This document shows, one piece after another, positions 17,617 through 27,219 of a stretch of DNA of 64,000 nucleotides (positions are counted from its first letter, which is position 1; the number at the start of each line of letters is the position of its first letter). Below the pieces are notes generated by a model. That model did not search any database. It worked only from the letters and a program-made list of their open reading frames with translations, and had not been told where the DNA came from. A program made the translations under genes and the position numbers. Source of the stretch: Vibrio navarrensis (GTDB lineage Bacteria > Pseudomonadota > Gammaproteobacteria > Enterobacterales > Vibrionaceae); the NCBI RefSeq assembly GCF_000764325.1, contig NZ_JMCG01000002.1, forward strand, positions 930,001 through 994,000, written 5' to 3'.

Positions 17617-18264
17617 ATGAGAAAATCCTCCTATGCCAGAAGCTTGTTCTTTCTCCAGCGAGCAAACGCACAACCCCCAGTATTTATTGATACCTTAGCG
17701 CGCGCCATCGATCTCCCCATACCAGCGATTACCACAGACACCTTGATGCGAACCGATCCCTTGCACCGTAACCGTATCTTGTTGATCGACTATCAAGAAC
17801 ACAAAGTATTGCTGTTACAAATTAGAAACCTGCCACTGATTTGCAAAAACTTTGAAACCATCATTTTCAACGTACCAAAACGATTGAGCACCGATGAGCT
17901 GCTCGGCCTTGGACAGAGCAAAGCGGTTTTCTACTCAGATTGCAGCATGGAAAAAATTGCCGAAGGCGTTATTGCCGTGATTGAAGGGCAAAACTGGCTA
18001 CCTCGCCACGTTCAGGCGCAGCTTCTGCATTACTACCGCAATATGTTCAACACCCATACCGCACCCGCCAATGTGGACCTGACTATTCGCGAAATTCAAG
18101 TGCTACGCTGCTTACAAGCAGGAGCAAGCAATGCTCACATCGCCGAAGATCTGTTTATCAGCGAATACACGGTCAAATCGCATCTCTACCAGATTTTTAA
18201 AAAGCTCTCGGTAAAAAACCGTCTTCAGGCCACCGCCTGGGCCGATCAACATCTACTCTCGTAA
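17617..18264 (+). CDS. qstR: LuxR-family regulator QstR (competence and T6SS)
   Basis: 215-aa regulator matching V. cholerae VC0396 in position (between galU and ssb), length and layout. QstR integrates quorum sensing and TfoX and activates late competence genes and type VI secretion genes. The N-terminal part (1-145) is a degenerate receiver-like domain; the C-terminal LuxR/GerE HTH covers ~147-210 (DLTIREIQVLRCLQAGASN, then AEDLFISEYTVKSHLYQIFK). Its 5' region is shortened by the IS ending 184 bp upstream, but ~175 bp of native DNA including a candidate HapR site remains. CRP-S control is expected from the family; I could not identify a CRP-S site confidently. Confidence 0.88.
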   Translation: MRKSSYARSLFFLQRANAQPPVFIDTLARAIDLPIPAITTDTLMRTDPLHRNRILLIDYQEHKVLLLQIRNLPLICKNFETIIFNVPKRLSTDELLGLGQSKAVFYSDCSMEKIAEGVIAVIEGQNWLPRHVQAQLLHYYRNMFNTHTAPANVDLTIREIQVLRCLQAGASNAHIAEDLFISEYTVKSHLYQIFKKLSVKNRLQATAWADQHLLS

Positions 18265-18429
18265 CAAAATGGGCAGAATTTGTGGTTTGTTTATAGGGCA
18301 TCGCTCGCTCTCGGGTTAGAATCGCAGCATCTTATGCAGCCAACCGTGCAGCGAGCGCCCTTTCATGCGCCTGTCACACTCAGTTTGCTATCGTAATGGG
18401 CTGCAACCACAGTTAAAGGACGCCGTTTG

Positions 18430-19302
18430 ATGATTAAGAAATGCCTCTTTCCTGCCGCTGGTTATGGCACACGCTTTTTGCCAGCGACTAAATCCATGCC
18501 AAAAGAGATGATGCCAGTGGTAAATAAGCCACTGATTGAATATGGTGTTGATGAAGCCATTCAGGCGGGCATGACTGGGATGTGTATCGTCACTGGTCGT
18601 GGTAAGCACTCGATCATGGATCACTTCGATAAAAACTACGAGCTAGAGCATCAGATCAGCGGCACCAATAAAGAGGTTTTGCTTGATGACGTGCGCGCGC
18701 TGATCGACGCGGCCAACTTCACCTATATCCGCCAGCGAGAAATGAAAGGCTTAGGCCATGCGATTCTCACCGGGCGTGAGCTTGTCGGTGACCAACCTTT
18801 TGCCGTCGTGCTGGCTGATGACTTGTGTGTCAACCAAGAACAAGGCGTGCTGGCACAAATGGTCGCACTATTTAAGCAGTTCCGCTGTTCTATCGTCGCC
18901 GTGCAAGAAGTTCCAGAGAACGAAACACACAAATACGGCGTGATCGCTGGCGAAATGATTAAAGATGATCTATTTCGTGTGGACAACATGGTTGAAAAAC
19001 CAGAACCCGGAACCGCGCCAAGTAATTTGGCGATCATTGGCCGCTATATTCTCACTCCCGACATTTTCGATTTGATCGAACAGACAGAGCCCGGCAAAGG
19101 CGGCGAAGTCCAGATCACCGACGCACTCTTAAAGCAAGCCCAGTCAGGCTGCGTACTGGCATACAAGTTCAAAGGACGCCGTTTTGATTGCGGCAGTGTC
19201 GAAGGCTACATTGAGGCCACCAACTACTGCTACCAGAACCTTTACTTGAAAGATGAGAAGAAATCGGAACTCGGCAAACAGTCGACCAAACGCCAGCGCT
19301 AA
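18430..19302 (+). CDS. galU: UTP--glucose-1-phosphate uridylyltransferase
   Basis: 290-aa enzyme making UDP-glucose from UTP and glucose-1-phosphate, needed for LPS core, capsule and exopolysaccharide. The nucleotidyltransferase signature PAAGYGTRFLPATKSMPKEM is at residues ~8-27, with further family blocks VVLADDLCVNQ, GRYILTPDIFDLIE and FDCGSVEGYIEATNY. ATG 18430 is chosen over TTG 18427 because AAAGGA lies 10 bp upstream. It is followed by its own terminator and then uvrA in the same direction. Confidence 0.96.
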   Translation: MIKKCLFPAAGYGTRFLPATKSMPKEMMPVVNKPLIEYGVDEAIQAGMTGMCIVTGRGKHSIMDHFDKNYELEHQISGTNKEVLLDDVRALIDAANFTYIRQREMKGLGHAILTGRELVGDQPFAVVLADDLCVNQEQGVLAQMVALFKQFRCSIVAVQEVPENETHKYGVIAGEMIKDDLFRVDNMVEKPEPGTAPSNLAIIGRYILTPDIFDLIEQTEPGKGGEVQITDALLKQAQSGCVLAYKFKGRRFDCGSVEGYIEATNYCYQNLYLKDEKKSELGKQSTKRQR

Positions 19303-19332
19303 AGCGCCATTTCATCGCTTCTATCTCTTGTG

Positions 19333-19360
19333 ACGGCGCGGTTGAACTGCGCCGTTTTTA
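19333..19360 (+). terminator. galU terminator
   Basis: ACGGCGC and GCGCCGT (with loop GGTTGAACT) followed by TTTTTA, 30 bp after galU. Confidence 0.8.
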
Positions 19361-19361
19361 A

Positions 19362-19377
19362 CTGTTTTTTTATCCAG
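19362..19377 (+). promoter_or_regulatory. LexA (SOS) box of uvrA
   Basis: CTGTTTTTTTATCCAG matches the LexA consensus CTGT-N8-ACAG at 7 of 8 fixed positions and sits in a wider ACTG...CAGT dyad, 68 bp upstream of the uvrA start. uvrA is a classic SOS gene, which supports the call. Confidence 0.8.
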
Positions 19378-19444
19378 TATTTTATTGCACATTTCTCACA
19401 CTATGTAATACTTGCTCCACTTGGTATTTCACAGAGCATTGAAG

Positions 19445-22267
19445 ATGGACAAGATAGAAGTTCGCGGAGCACGTACTCATAACCTAAAAAATATCAATCT
19501 CACCATTCCCCGAGACAAACTGATCGTCATTACGGGCTCATCCGGCTCAGGTAAGTCGTCACTAGCCTTCGATACTCTCTACGCCGAAGGGCAACGGCGC
19601 TATGTGGAATCGCTCTCGGCTTACGCGCGCCAGTTCTTATCTCTGATGGAAAAGCCGGATGTGGACCACATCGAAGGGCTTTCGCCAGCGATCTCCATCG
19701 AGCAGAAATCTACCTCACATAACCCGCGTTCTACCGTCGGTACCATTACCGAAGTGTATGATTACCTGCGTCTGTTGTACGCCCGAGTCGGCGAACCGCG
19801 CTGCCCTGAGCACAAAGTGCCGCTGGCAGCGCAAACCGTGAGCCAAATGGTCGACAAGGTGCTGGAGATGCCCGAGGGCAGCAAAATGATGTTGCTGGCG
19901 CCGATCGTAAAAGAGCGCAAAGGCGAACACGTTAAAACGCTGGAAAACCTCGCCGCGCAAGGCTTTATTCGTGCTCGTATCGATGGCGAGACGTGCGACC
20001 TGTCCGATCCACCGACACTCGAATTACACAAAAAACACACCATTGAAGTGATCGTCGATCGCTTTAAAGTGCGCGCCGATCTGCAGCAACGTCTGGCAGA
20101 ATCGTTTGAAACGGCACTTGAGCTCTCCGGCGGTATTGTGGTTGTGGCTCCCATGGAAGGTGAAGGCGAAGAGATCGTCTTTTCGGCCAACTTTGCCTGT
20201 CCGCACTGTGGTTACAGCATGCAAGAGCTAGAGCCTCGCCTGTTCTCTTTTAACAACCCGGCTGGCGCCTGTGGCACTTGTGACGGTTTGGGCGTGCAGC
20301 AATATTTTGATCCGGACCGAGTGATCCAAGATGCCAATCTCAGTCTGGCACAAGGCGCGATTCGCGGCTGGGATCAAAAAAACTATTACTACTATCAGAT
20401 GCTCACTTCGCTGGCCGATCATTATGGTTTTGATCTGCATGTGCCATTCAACACTTTGTCGAAAAAGATCCAAGAGATCATTCTCAAAGGTTCGGGCCGT
20501 GCTGAAGTGGAGTTCAAATACATCAATGATCGCGGTGATATTCGCGTTAAACGTCATCCGTTTGAAGGTATTCTCAACACTCTAGAAAGACGCTACCGCG
20601 ATACCGAATCCAACTCGGTGCGCGAAGAGTTGGTCAAATACATTTCGACCAAGCCATGTGCCAGTTGTGGCGGTACTCGCTTGCGTTTAGAAGCGCGCAA
20701 CGTGTTCATCAATGACACCACCCTGCCGCAGATTGTCGAACTCAGCATCGCCGAGGCATTGGCGTTTTTTGCCAATCTCAAGCTCGAAGGGCAACGCGCG
20801 CAGATCGCGGAAAAAGTGATGAAGGAGATCAACGACCGCTTGCAGTTTTTGGTCAATGTCGGCCTCAATTATCTCAACCTGTCGCGTAGTGCAGAAACCC
20901 TCTCCGGCGGTGAGGCGCAGCGCATCCGCTTGGCAAGCCAAATTGGCGCAGGTCTGGTGGGGGTGATGTACGTGCTCGATGAGCCCTCCATCGGTCTACA
21001 TCAGCGCGACAACGAGCGGCTGCTGAAAACGCTCAATCATCTGCGCGACTTAGGTAACACCGTCTTAGTGGTTGAGCACGATGAGGATGCGATCCGCATG
21101 GCCGATTACGTGATTGACATCGGCCCGGGTGCCGGGGTGCACGGCGGGCAGATCGTCGCCGAGGGCAGCGTTGACGAGATCATCGCCAATCCGGATTCAC
21201 TCACAGGTCAATACCTGAGCGGCGTGAAAGAGATTGCCGTACCACGTGAGCGCACCCCGTACGATGCGAGCAAAACCGTCGAGTTGATCGGCGCGAGTGG
21301 CAACAACCTGAAAAACGTCAACCTCTCGGTGCCCGTGGGTTTGTTTAGCTGCATCACCGGCGTATCCGGTTCTGGCAAATCAACACTGATCAACGACACC
21401 TTCTTTAAAATCGCCCACACCGCGCTCAATGGCGCCACCACCGCCCAACCCGCGCCGTACAAAAGCATCAAAGGGCTGGAGCATTTTGATAAGGTGATTG
21501 ATATCGACCAGAGTCCGATTGGTCGCACGCCGCGCTCGAACCCGGCCACCTATACGGGCATTTTTACCCCAATCCGCGAGCTGTTTTCGGGCACGCAAGA
21601 GTCTCGTTCACGGGGTTACAAGCCTGGGCGCTTTAGTTTCAACGTACGTGGCGGTCGCTGTGAAGCCTGTCAGGGCGATGGCGTGATCAAAGTCGAGATG
21701 CACTTTTTACCCGATGTGTACGTGCCGTGTGATGTGTGTAAAGGCAAGCGTTATAACCGCGAAACACTGGAAGTGCGCTATAAAGGCAAATCGATTGACG
21801 AAGTGCTGGAAATGACGGTCGAAGACGCACGCGAGTTCTTTGAACCCGTTCCGGTGATTGCGCGTAAATTGCAAACCTTGATGGATGTCGGCCTCTCCTA
21901 CATTCGCCTTGGTCAAGCGGCGACCACGCTCTCCGGCGGTGAAGCGCAGCGGGTGAAACTGGCGCGTGAATTGTCCAAACGCGACACAGGTAAGACCTTG
22001 TATATTTTGGATGAACCGACCACGGGTCTGCATTTTCACGATATCCAACAACTGCTTACAGTTTTGCATCGCCTGCGTGATCACGGCAATACGGTGGTGG
22101 TGATTGAGCACAACTTGGATGTGATTAAAACCGCTGACTGGATCATCGACCTTGGTCCTGAGGGCGGGCAAGGCGGCGGCGAGATCATTGCCCAAGGCAC
22201 ACCAGAAGATGTGGCCTTGGTCGAAGGTTCACACACTGCGCGCTTCCTTAAGCCTATGTTGAACTAG
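19445..22267 (+). CDS. uvrA: Excinuclease ABC subunit A
   Basis: ~940-aa damage-recognition ATPase of nucleotide excision repair; it loads UvrB onto lesions. It has two ABC modules: Walker [16 protein letters not shown] near the N-terminus and [15 protein letters not shown] in the middle, and signatures [16 protein letters not shown] and [16 protein letters not shown]. Two zinc modules are visible: CPHCGYSM...CGTC and CEACQGDG...CDVC. The start is set at ATG 19445 ([13 protein letters not shown]), the conserved N-terminus, rather than an upstream ATG at 19412. A LexA box precedes it and an 11-bp-stem terminator follows. Confidence 0.97.
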   Translation: MDKIEVRGARTHNLKNINLTIPRDKLIVITGSSGSGKSSLAFDTLYAEGQRRYVESLSAYARQFLSLMEKPDVDHIEGLSPAISIEQKSTSHNPRSTVGTITEVYDYLRLLYARVGEPRCPEHKVPLAAQTVSQMVDKVLEMPEGSKMMLLAPIVKERKGEHVKTLENLAAQGFIRARIDGETCDLSDPPTLELHKKHTIEVIVDRFKVRADLQQRLAESFETALELSGGIVVVAPMEGEGEEIVFSANFACPHCGYSMQELEPRLFSFNNPAGACGTCDGLGVQQYFDPDRVIQDANLSLAQGAIRGWDQKNYYYYQMLTSLADHYGFDLHVPFNTLSKKIQEIILKGSGRAEVEFKYINDRGDIRVKRHPFEGILNTLERRYRDTESNSVREELVKYISTKPCASCGGTRLRLEARNVFINDTTLPQIVELSIAEALAFFANLKLEGQRAQIAEKVMKEINDRLQFLVNVGLNYLNLSRSAETLSGGEAQRIRLASQIGAGLVGVMYVLDEPSIGLHQRDNERLLKTLNHLRDLGNTVLVVEHDEDAIRMADYVIDIGPGAGVHGGQIVAEGSVDEIIANPDSLTGQYLSGVKEIAVPRERTPYDASKTVELIGASGNNLKNVNLSVPVGLFSCITGVSGSGKSTLINDTFFKIAHTALNGATTAQPAPYKSIKGLEHFDKVIDIDQSPIGRTPRSNPATYTGIFTPIRELFSGTQESRSRGYKPGRFSFNVRGGRCEACQGDGVIKVEMHFLPDVYVPCDVCKGKRYNRETLEVRYKGKSIDEVLEMTVEDAREFFEPVPVIARKLQTLMDVGLSYIRLGQAATTLSGGEAQRVKLARELSKRDTGKTLYILDEPTTGLHFHDIQQLLTVLHRLRDHGNTVVVIEHNLDVIKTADWIIDLGPEGGQGGGEIIAQGTPEDVALVEGSHTARFLKPMLN

Positions 22268-22284
22268 AAAAAACAGGTAAAGTG

Positions 22285-22318
22285 ATGAAACCAGCTGCGC
22301 GCTGGTTTCATTGTTTAC
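22285..22318 (+). terminator. uvrA terminator
   Basis: ATGAAACCAGC (22285-22295) pairs perfectly with GCTGGTTTCAT (22301-22311), followed by TGTTT. This hairpin also argues against starting the next gene at 22282/22285. Confidence 0.8.
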
Positions 22319-22335
22319 AATTACAGAAAACGTTT

Positions 22336-24108
22336 ATGGCAACCATACATGTAAGTGGAACTCAGCTCGACCAGCCACCCGCCCGTATTCCGTTGAACAG
22401 AAAGTTTCTCGCGGCGATGGCGGTAGTGTTTCTGGTGGCGATGCACTTTTTTATGCCCAATCCCGGTGGTTCTGGGTTGGCGCTGTCGTTTAATCCAACC
22501 ACTTGGATAGCCTTTTCGGTCGCCTTCGGTATCGGCTGCTACCATCTCGCTGGCAATCAGGCGCTGCGTTATTCCAAGTTGACCATCGGCTTACTGGTCA
22601 GTTGCGTAATCCTCTCTATCCCGCTGTTTTATTCCGGGGCCAATTACGAACTCTCGCTCGGACGCATGCTGGGTTTGTGGGCGGGGATGGCGTTTTTTAT
22701 CCTGCTGCAACAGTTCAGCTTTAGTAATAAACATAAGCAGAGACTGCTGTGGCTGGTGGTGCTGGCGGTGGTGATTGAAGCTTGTCTAGGTTACTACCAA
22801 TATCTGTGGCTTAAAGCGGACAACTGGATGGGCTACGACACGCTCTCCAATCGCCCTTACGGCATCTTCCAGCAACCGAATGTGATGGCTAGCTTTCTTG
22901 CGACAGGGTTGGTGATCTCGGGCTATTTGCTGGCAAGACAGCCACACAAATACAACAAGCATTTGAGCGAGATAACCTTGCTCTACCTTGTGCCGCTCTT
23001 CACCGTGCCACTGATTGTAGTGCTGGCATCTCGCACTGGGTGGCTAGCGGCGTTATTGGGCGTGTTACTGCTGCTCCCTTACCTCTACCGCTTTGGCACA
23101 AAAATTCGCTTTTGGGGTTGGCTCATCGCCGTCATTGCGGGGTTGGTGTTGGCCAGTGCCATGCTCAATAACGTCAATCCCGACGGTGACAGCCTCGCCG
23201 CACGCAAAGCCAATTTCGACTCAGCGCGCGAATACACCTTCCCGCAAACACTGGATATGCTGATAGAAAAACCGTTTACCGGTTACGGCTACGGCAACTT
23301 TGAATCCGCATACACCTTGTATACCGCAAGGCAGCACTTGCTTAATCACAATTATCCCGCAGGCTTACCCGCCATGGATCATCCGCACAATGAGCTGCTT
23401 TATTGGGGCGTCGAGGGGGGAATCATTCCGCTGATTGGGATTTTGCTGGCGGCCTTGTTAGTGCTTAACCGCATTATGAACACCAAGAAAGGCACACGTT
23501 TGGCGGTGTTCGCGCTGTTTGTGCCCATTGTGCTGCACAGTCAACTGGAGTATCCCTTCTACCATTCAGCGGTACACTGGTTGACCTTCATCATTTTGCT
23601 GTACTGGATTGATCAGCGCGCGACGCGGATGAAGTCTGTCTCTTTTAGTGTTATCAGCAAAACCGTCTTACGAGTGATGAGCTTAGTGGTGCCTATCCTC
23701 ACGGCGTTTTATATGTTGAGCGCCCTGCACACCAACTATGTCCTAACCAAATTTGAAACCACACGACCACTGGATCCCGATCGCCTCAAGCAAGTGACCA
23801 ATCCTGTGGTGTGGAAAGATCGCTTCGATTGGGATGTGTACAGCACCTATCTCAACATTGGCTTAGCCACTCAAGATGCGGCGTTAATCCAACCATATAT
23901 AGACTGGTCGCTAGAGATCATCCAGAGCAAGCCGCGCCCGGCATTTTACTCCAATCTGATCCTCGCTTATCAAGGCTTGGGGGCTCTTAGTAAGGCCGAA
24001 CAAGTGCGCGCCGAAGCGGAGTTTCTCTTTCCCAAACACGACTTTACTCAAGTGCAATATCAACCGCCCTCGAGTGCACGCTCAGCCACGGTTTCTGCGG
24101 GCCAATAA
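22336..24108 (+). CDS. pglL: PglL-type O-oligosaccharyltransferase (Wzy/O-antigen ligase superfamily)
   Basis: ~590-aa inner-membrane protein with about 12 hydrophobic segments. It has the Wzy_C core, including the periplasmic HPHNELLYWGVEGG motif with the essential His region (~345-358) and Arg in VVLASRTGWLAAL, and a C-terminal PglL-type soluble tail (~470-590). It transfers lipid-linked glycans onto Ser of periplasmic or pilin proteins. The V. cholerae orthologue at the same locus (VC0393) was shown to be an O-OTase. The start is ATG 22336, because upstream codons lie in the uvrA terminator. The DNA has core-like composition. Confidence 0.85.
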   Translation: MATIHVSGTQLDQPPARIPLNRKFLAAMAVVFLVAMHFFMPNPGGSGLALSFNPTTWIAFSVAFGIGCYHLAGNQALRYSKLTIGLLVSCVILSIPLFYSGANYELSLGRMLGLWAGMAFFILLQQFSFSNKHKQRLLWLVVLAVVIEACLGYYQYLWLKADNWMGYDTLSNRPYGIFQQPNVMASFLATGLVISGYLLARQPHKYNKHLSEITLLYLVPLFTVPLIVVLASRTGWLAALLGVLLLLPYLYRFGTKIRFWGWLIAVIAGLVLASAMLNNVNPDGDSLAARKANFDSAREYTFPQTLDMLIEKPFTGYGYGNFESAYTLYTARQHLLNHNYPAGLPAMDHPHNELLYWGVEGGIIPLIGILLAALLVLNRIMNTKKGTRLAVFALFVPIVLHSQLEYPFYHSAVHWLTFIILLYWIDQRATRMKSVSFSVISKTVLRVMSLVVPILTAFYMLSALHTNYVLTKFETTRPLDPDRLKQVTNPVVWKDRFDWDVYSTYLNIGLATQDAALIQPYIDWSLEIIQSKPRPAFYSNLILAYQGLGALSKAEQVRAEAEFLFPKHDFTQVQYQPPSSARSATVSAGQ

Positions 24109-24116
24109 AGGCATCA

Positions 24117-24146
24117 AGCGAAGCGCATCCACGCTTCGCTTTTTTA
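24117..24146. terminator. Terminator between pglL and the convergent aminotransferase gene
   Basis: AGCGAAGCG (24117-24125) and CGCTTCGCT (24132-24140) followed by TTTTT on the plus strand. Confidence 0.8.
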
Positions 24147-24166
24147 TTTAGAGCACCCGAGCGTTG

Positions 24167-25288
24167 TTACAGCGCCAACGACTCTTCTAATGCGCGAAGG
24201 CAGAGTGCAACATTTTCTTCTCGTGCTCCATAGCCCATCAAGCCAATGCGCCATGCTTTGCCCGCCAGCGCCCCTAAACCTGCGCCGATTTCTAAGTTAT
24301 AGGTTTCGAGCAGGTGCGAGCGTACTTTCGCTTCATCAATGCCTTCCGGTACGTAGATAGCGTTGAGCTGCGGTAGGCGGTGAGCCTCATCAACAACAAA
24401 GCGAAAGCCGAGTTTCTCCAGTCCGGTTTTCAGTTTGTCGTGCATCTCTCTGTGTCTTGCCCACGCATTCTCCAGCCCTTCATTTTTCAGCATCAGTAGC
24501 GCTTCATGCAGTGAATAAAGACTATTGACTGGCGCCGTGTGGTGATAACTGCGTTTGCCTGCGCCGCTCCAATAGCCGAGTACTAAGCTTTGATCCAAAA
24601 ACCAGCTTTGAATCGGCGTGGTGCGCGCCTGAATTTTTTCAATCGCGGCTTTTGAGAAGGTCAATGGTGACAATCCCGGTACGCAAGAGAGGCACTTCTG
24701 GCTGCCAGAATAGACCGCATCCAGCTGCCACTCATCCACTTTGAGCGGCACGCCACCGAGTGACGTCACGGTATCGGCAATGGTTAACAGCCCATGCGCT
24801 TTGGCTAGTTTACCGAGCGCCTCGGCATCGCTCATCGCACCGGTTGAGGTTTCGGCGTGCACAAAGGCGAGGATCTTGCTATCTGGATGCTCCGCAAGCG
24901 CTTGTTCTACCTTCTCAACTGAAACGGGGCAGCCCCATTCATCGTCCACCAGCACCACTTCGCCACCAGCGCGAATCACGTTTTCCCGCATCCGCTCACC
25001 AAACACGCCATTACGACACACAATCACTTTATCGCCGGGCTCAATCAGATTGACAAAGCAGGCTTCCATACCCGCACTGCCGGGCGCCGATACCGCGATG
25101 GTGAACTCATTTTCCGTTTGGAAAGCGTATTTGAGGAGCTGTTTTAGCTCGTCCATCATGGCGATAAAAAGTGGGTCTAAGTGGCCGACCGTCGGGCGAC
25201 TTAACGCCTGCAACACCTGCGGAGAGATGTCCGATGGCCCAGGCCCCATAAGAATTCGACGTGGTGGATGAAAACTTTGTATCGTCAT
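24167..25288 (-). CDS. Class V PLP-dependent aminotransferase (serine/alanine--glyoxylate type)
   Basis: 373-aa fold-type I aminotransferase. The PLP lysine lies in YSGSQKCLSCVPG (~200), with GPSDISPQVLQAL near the N-terminus, TSTGAMSDAEALGKLA around the cofactor-ring region, and the C-terminal GAGLGALAGKAWRIGLMGYGA. Closest by pattern to alanine/serine--glyoxylate aminotransferases; V. cholerae VC0392 occupies the same position. It is monocistronic, minus strand, convergent with pglL and divergent from lysC. The physiological substrate cannot be deduced. Confidence 0.85.
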   Translation of the reverse strand: MTIQSFHPPRRILMGPGPSDISPQVLQALSRPTVGHLDPLFIAMMDELKQLLKYAFQTENEFTIAVSAPGSAGMEACFVNLIEPGDKVIVCRNGVFGERMRENVIRAGGEVVLVDDEWGCPVSVEKVEQALAEHPDSKILAFVHAETSTGAMSDAEALGKLAKAHGLLTIADTVTSLGGVPLKVDEWQLDAVYSGSQKCLSCVPGLSPLTFSKAAIEKIQARTTPIQSWFLDQSLVLGYWSGAGKRSYHHTAPVNSLYSLHEALLMLKNEGLENAWARHREMHDKLKTGLEKLGFRFVVDEAHRLPQLNAIYVPEGIDEAKVRSHLLETYNLEIGAGLGALAGKAWRIGLMGYGAREENVALCLRALEESLAL

Positions 25289-25461
25289 AGCGGCTCCTTG
25301 CTAAGCGTGAAAGGGTTGTTATGGACTTAGATTAGTATTGAAAGCTGAGCTTTCCACACTAAAGCAATATTTCCGCCACGGCAATTAGCCGACCGTCTTA
25401 CAGGTCTAACCAGTGTCACAGTTTTGTTAATAAAAACTTTCACTCCTGCCTGAAATAGCCG

Positions 25462-25490
25462 TTGACATTAAGTGGCGAAAAACGTTCAAT
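25462..25490 (+). promoter_or_regulatory. Candidate lysC promoter
   Basis: TTGACA (25462-25467), 17-bp spacer, TTCAAT (25485-25490). Predicted transcription would begin a few bases before the lysine riboswitch. Confidence 0.6.
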
Positions 25491-25505
25491 GTTTGAGCTT
25501 TATGC

Positions 25506-25675
25506 AGAAGAGGAGCACTGCCCAGGCAGGTGTTTCGTGGAGCCGCAACTCCGATACGAAATACTCAGGGGGAGCAGTGCCGAGGTAGATCAAGGTTGCT
25601 GGAATTGATCTGTCGGTTGACTTGGGTTGAGTCCCATCAACTGTCATCAGCACCGTCTGATGAAGAGCTTCTGAG
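25506..25675 (+). promoter_or_regulatory. Lysine riboswitch (L-box) of lysC
   Basis: The conserved L-box blocks are recognisable: AGAGGAGCACTGCCC at the start, GGGGGAGCAGTGCCGAGG pairing back with it, a P4/P5-like hairpin region around TTGCTGGAATTGATC, and CATCAGCACCGTCTGATGAAGAGC before the closing CTTCTGAGG. It lies between a good promoter and lysC. Lysine binding is expected to reduce lysC expression. Confidence 0.88.
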
Positions 25676-25749
25676 GGACATTCTCTGATTATTCAAACTG
25701 ACCTCTTTCAATTGCTCTATCCCCTTTCCTCACCAAACAAACATCGGAT

Positions 25750-25777
25750 GTTGGGTTACCAACGATAGTTATTTTTT
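25750..25777 (+). terminator. Candidate riboswitch-controlled terminator
   Basis: GTTGG-GTTA-CCAAC hairpin (25750-25763) followed nearby by a T-run (25772-25777), between the aptamer and the lysC GTG. The T-run is 8 nt from the stem, so this is a weak terminator call; the platform could also act on translation. Confidence 0.4.
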
Positions 25778-25798
25778 AGAAGTCGTGGGAGAAATGCC

Positions 25799-27154
25799 GT
25801 GAGCGCATTAAATGTAGCGAAATTTGGTGGAACCAGTGTGGCCAACTTTGAGGCGATGAGCCGCAGTGCCGCCGTGGTCGAAAACAATCCAGACACTCGT
25901 CTGGTGGTGAGCAGCGCCTGTTCTGGGGTGACCAACTTATTGGTTGAACTGGCCAACGGTGTACAAGCGCAAGAGCGACGCAACGAAATCCTCAGCCAAC
26001 TGGCAGAGATCCACGATGCAATTCTCAATCAGTTGCAAGACGCCAGCGAAACTGCCGCCGAAGTGTACGCTCTGCTTGATACCGTAACCAGCTTAGCCGA
26101 AGCCGCTTCCATTCAAGCCAGCACTAAACTGACCGACCACTTGGTCGCCTGCGGTGAGCTGATGTCAACGCACATTCTCACTCAATTGATGAAAGAGCGT
26201 GGTTTGAATACGGTACGTTTTGATATCCGCGACGTACTGCGCACCGACAGCAACTTTGGCCGCGCAGAACCGGATGTAACGCAAATTGCCCTGCTCGCCC
26301 AAGAAAAACTATTGCCGCTGTGCCGTGATTTTATCGTCGTGACACAAGGCTTTATTGGCTCTGACCTTGATGGCAACACCACCACGCTTGGCCGTGGGGG
26401 AAGCGACTACAGCGCTGCGCTGATTGCTGAAGGATTAAAAGCGACGGGGCTTGAGATCTGGACCGACGTCCCGGGCATCTACACCACCGATCCGCGCATC
26501 GCGCCAAAAGCGGCTCCGATCCCTGAAATCAGTTTTGCTGAAGCGTCAGAAATGGCGAACTTCGGCGCGAAGATCCTTCATCCTTCGACGCTGGTTCCGG
26601 CGCTGCGTCATGATATTCCAGTATTTGTCGGCTCGTCCAAAGAGCCCGAGAAAGGCGGCACTTGGATTCGTCATGAAGCACAGAGCTCGCCGCTGTTTCG
26701 TGCGTTGGCCCTGCGCTGCAACCAAACCATGGTGACGCTGCGTAGTGCTAAGATGTTCCACGCCTACGGTTTCCTCGCCAAAGTATTTGAGATTTTGGCA
26801 AAGCATAAAATTTCCGTCGATCTGATCACCACTTCAGAAATCAGTGTTTCACTTACGCTGGATAAAACCAACACTTCGGGCGGTGCGCCTGAGTTGCCGC
26901 AAGCGGTTCGCAGCGAGCTTGAAGAGCTGTGCAGTGTGGAAGTCGAACACAATCTATGTCTGGTCGCCTTAATCGGCAACCACATGGAGACCAAAGGTTA
27001 CGCTAAAGAGGTCTTCAGCACACTGGGCGATTTCAACCTGCGCATGATCTGTTACGGAGCGAGCGATCACAACCTGTGTTTCCTCGTTGATGCGCACGAC
27101 TCGAAGAAAGTGATTCAAAAGCTGCACCAAGATCTGTTTGAGCAGCACAACTAA
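25799..27154 (+). CDS. lysC: Lysine-sensitive aspartokinase III
   Basis: 451-aa aspartate kinase, first step of the Lys/Thr/Met pathway. It has KFGGTSVANFEAM at the N-terminus, the kinase core GFIGSDLDGNTTTLGRGGSDYSA region (~185-205) and two C-terminal ACT domains (~310-450) for lysine feedback. The length matches monofunctional E. coli LysC (449 aa). The GTG start at 25799 is preceded by GGGAG. The lysine riboswitch upstream and the feedback ACT domains agree on lysine control. Confidence 0.95.
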   Translation: MSALNVAKFGGTSVANFEAMSRSAAVVENNPDTRLVVSSACSGVTNLLVELANGVQAQERRNEILSQLAEIHDAILNQLQDASETAAEVYALLDTVTSLAEAASIQASTKLTDHLVACGELMSTHILTQLMKERGLNTVRFDIRDVLRTDSNFGRAEPDVTQIALLAQEKLLPLCRDFIVVTQGFIGSDLDGNTTTLGRGGSDYSAALIAEGLKATGLEIWTDVPGIYTTDPRIAPKAAPIPEISFAEASEMANFGAKILHPSTLVPALRHDIPVFVGSSKEPEKGGTWIRHEAQSSPLFRALALRCNQTMVTLRSAKMFHAYGFLAKVFEILAKHKISVDLITTSEISVSLTLDKTNTSGGAPELPQAVRSELEELCSVEVEHNLCLVALIGNHMETKGYAKEVFSTLGDFNLRMICYGASDHNLCFLVDAHDSKKVIQKLHQDLFEQHN

Positions 27155-27167
27155 TACTCACCAATGT

Positions 27168-27202
27168 AAAAATGGGTTGCCTCGTGGCAACCCATTTTTT
27201 TC
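27168..27202. terminator. Bidirectional terminator between lysC and metH
   Basis: AAAAATGGGTTGCC-TCGT-GGCAACCCATTTTTTT forms a strong hairpin with A- and T-runs on both sides, serving the convergent genes lysC and metH. Confidence 0.92.
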
Positions 27203-27219
27203 GCTCGAAAGTGTGTGGT

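Noticed and set aside
22282..22335. Upstream start of pglL
   Set aside because: The codons lie in the uvrA terminator hairpin.
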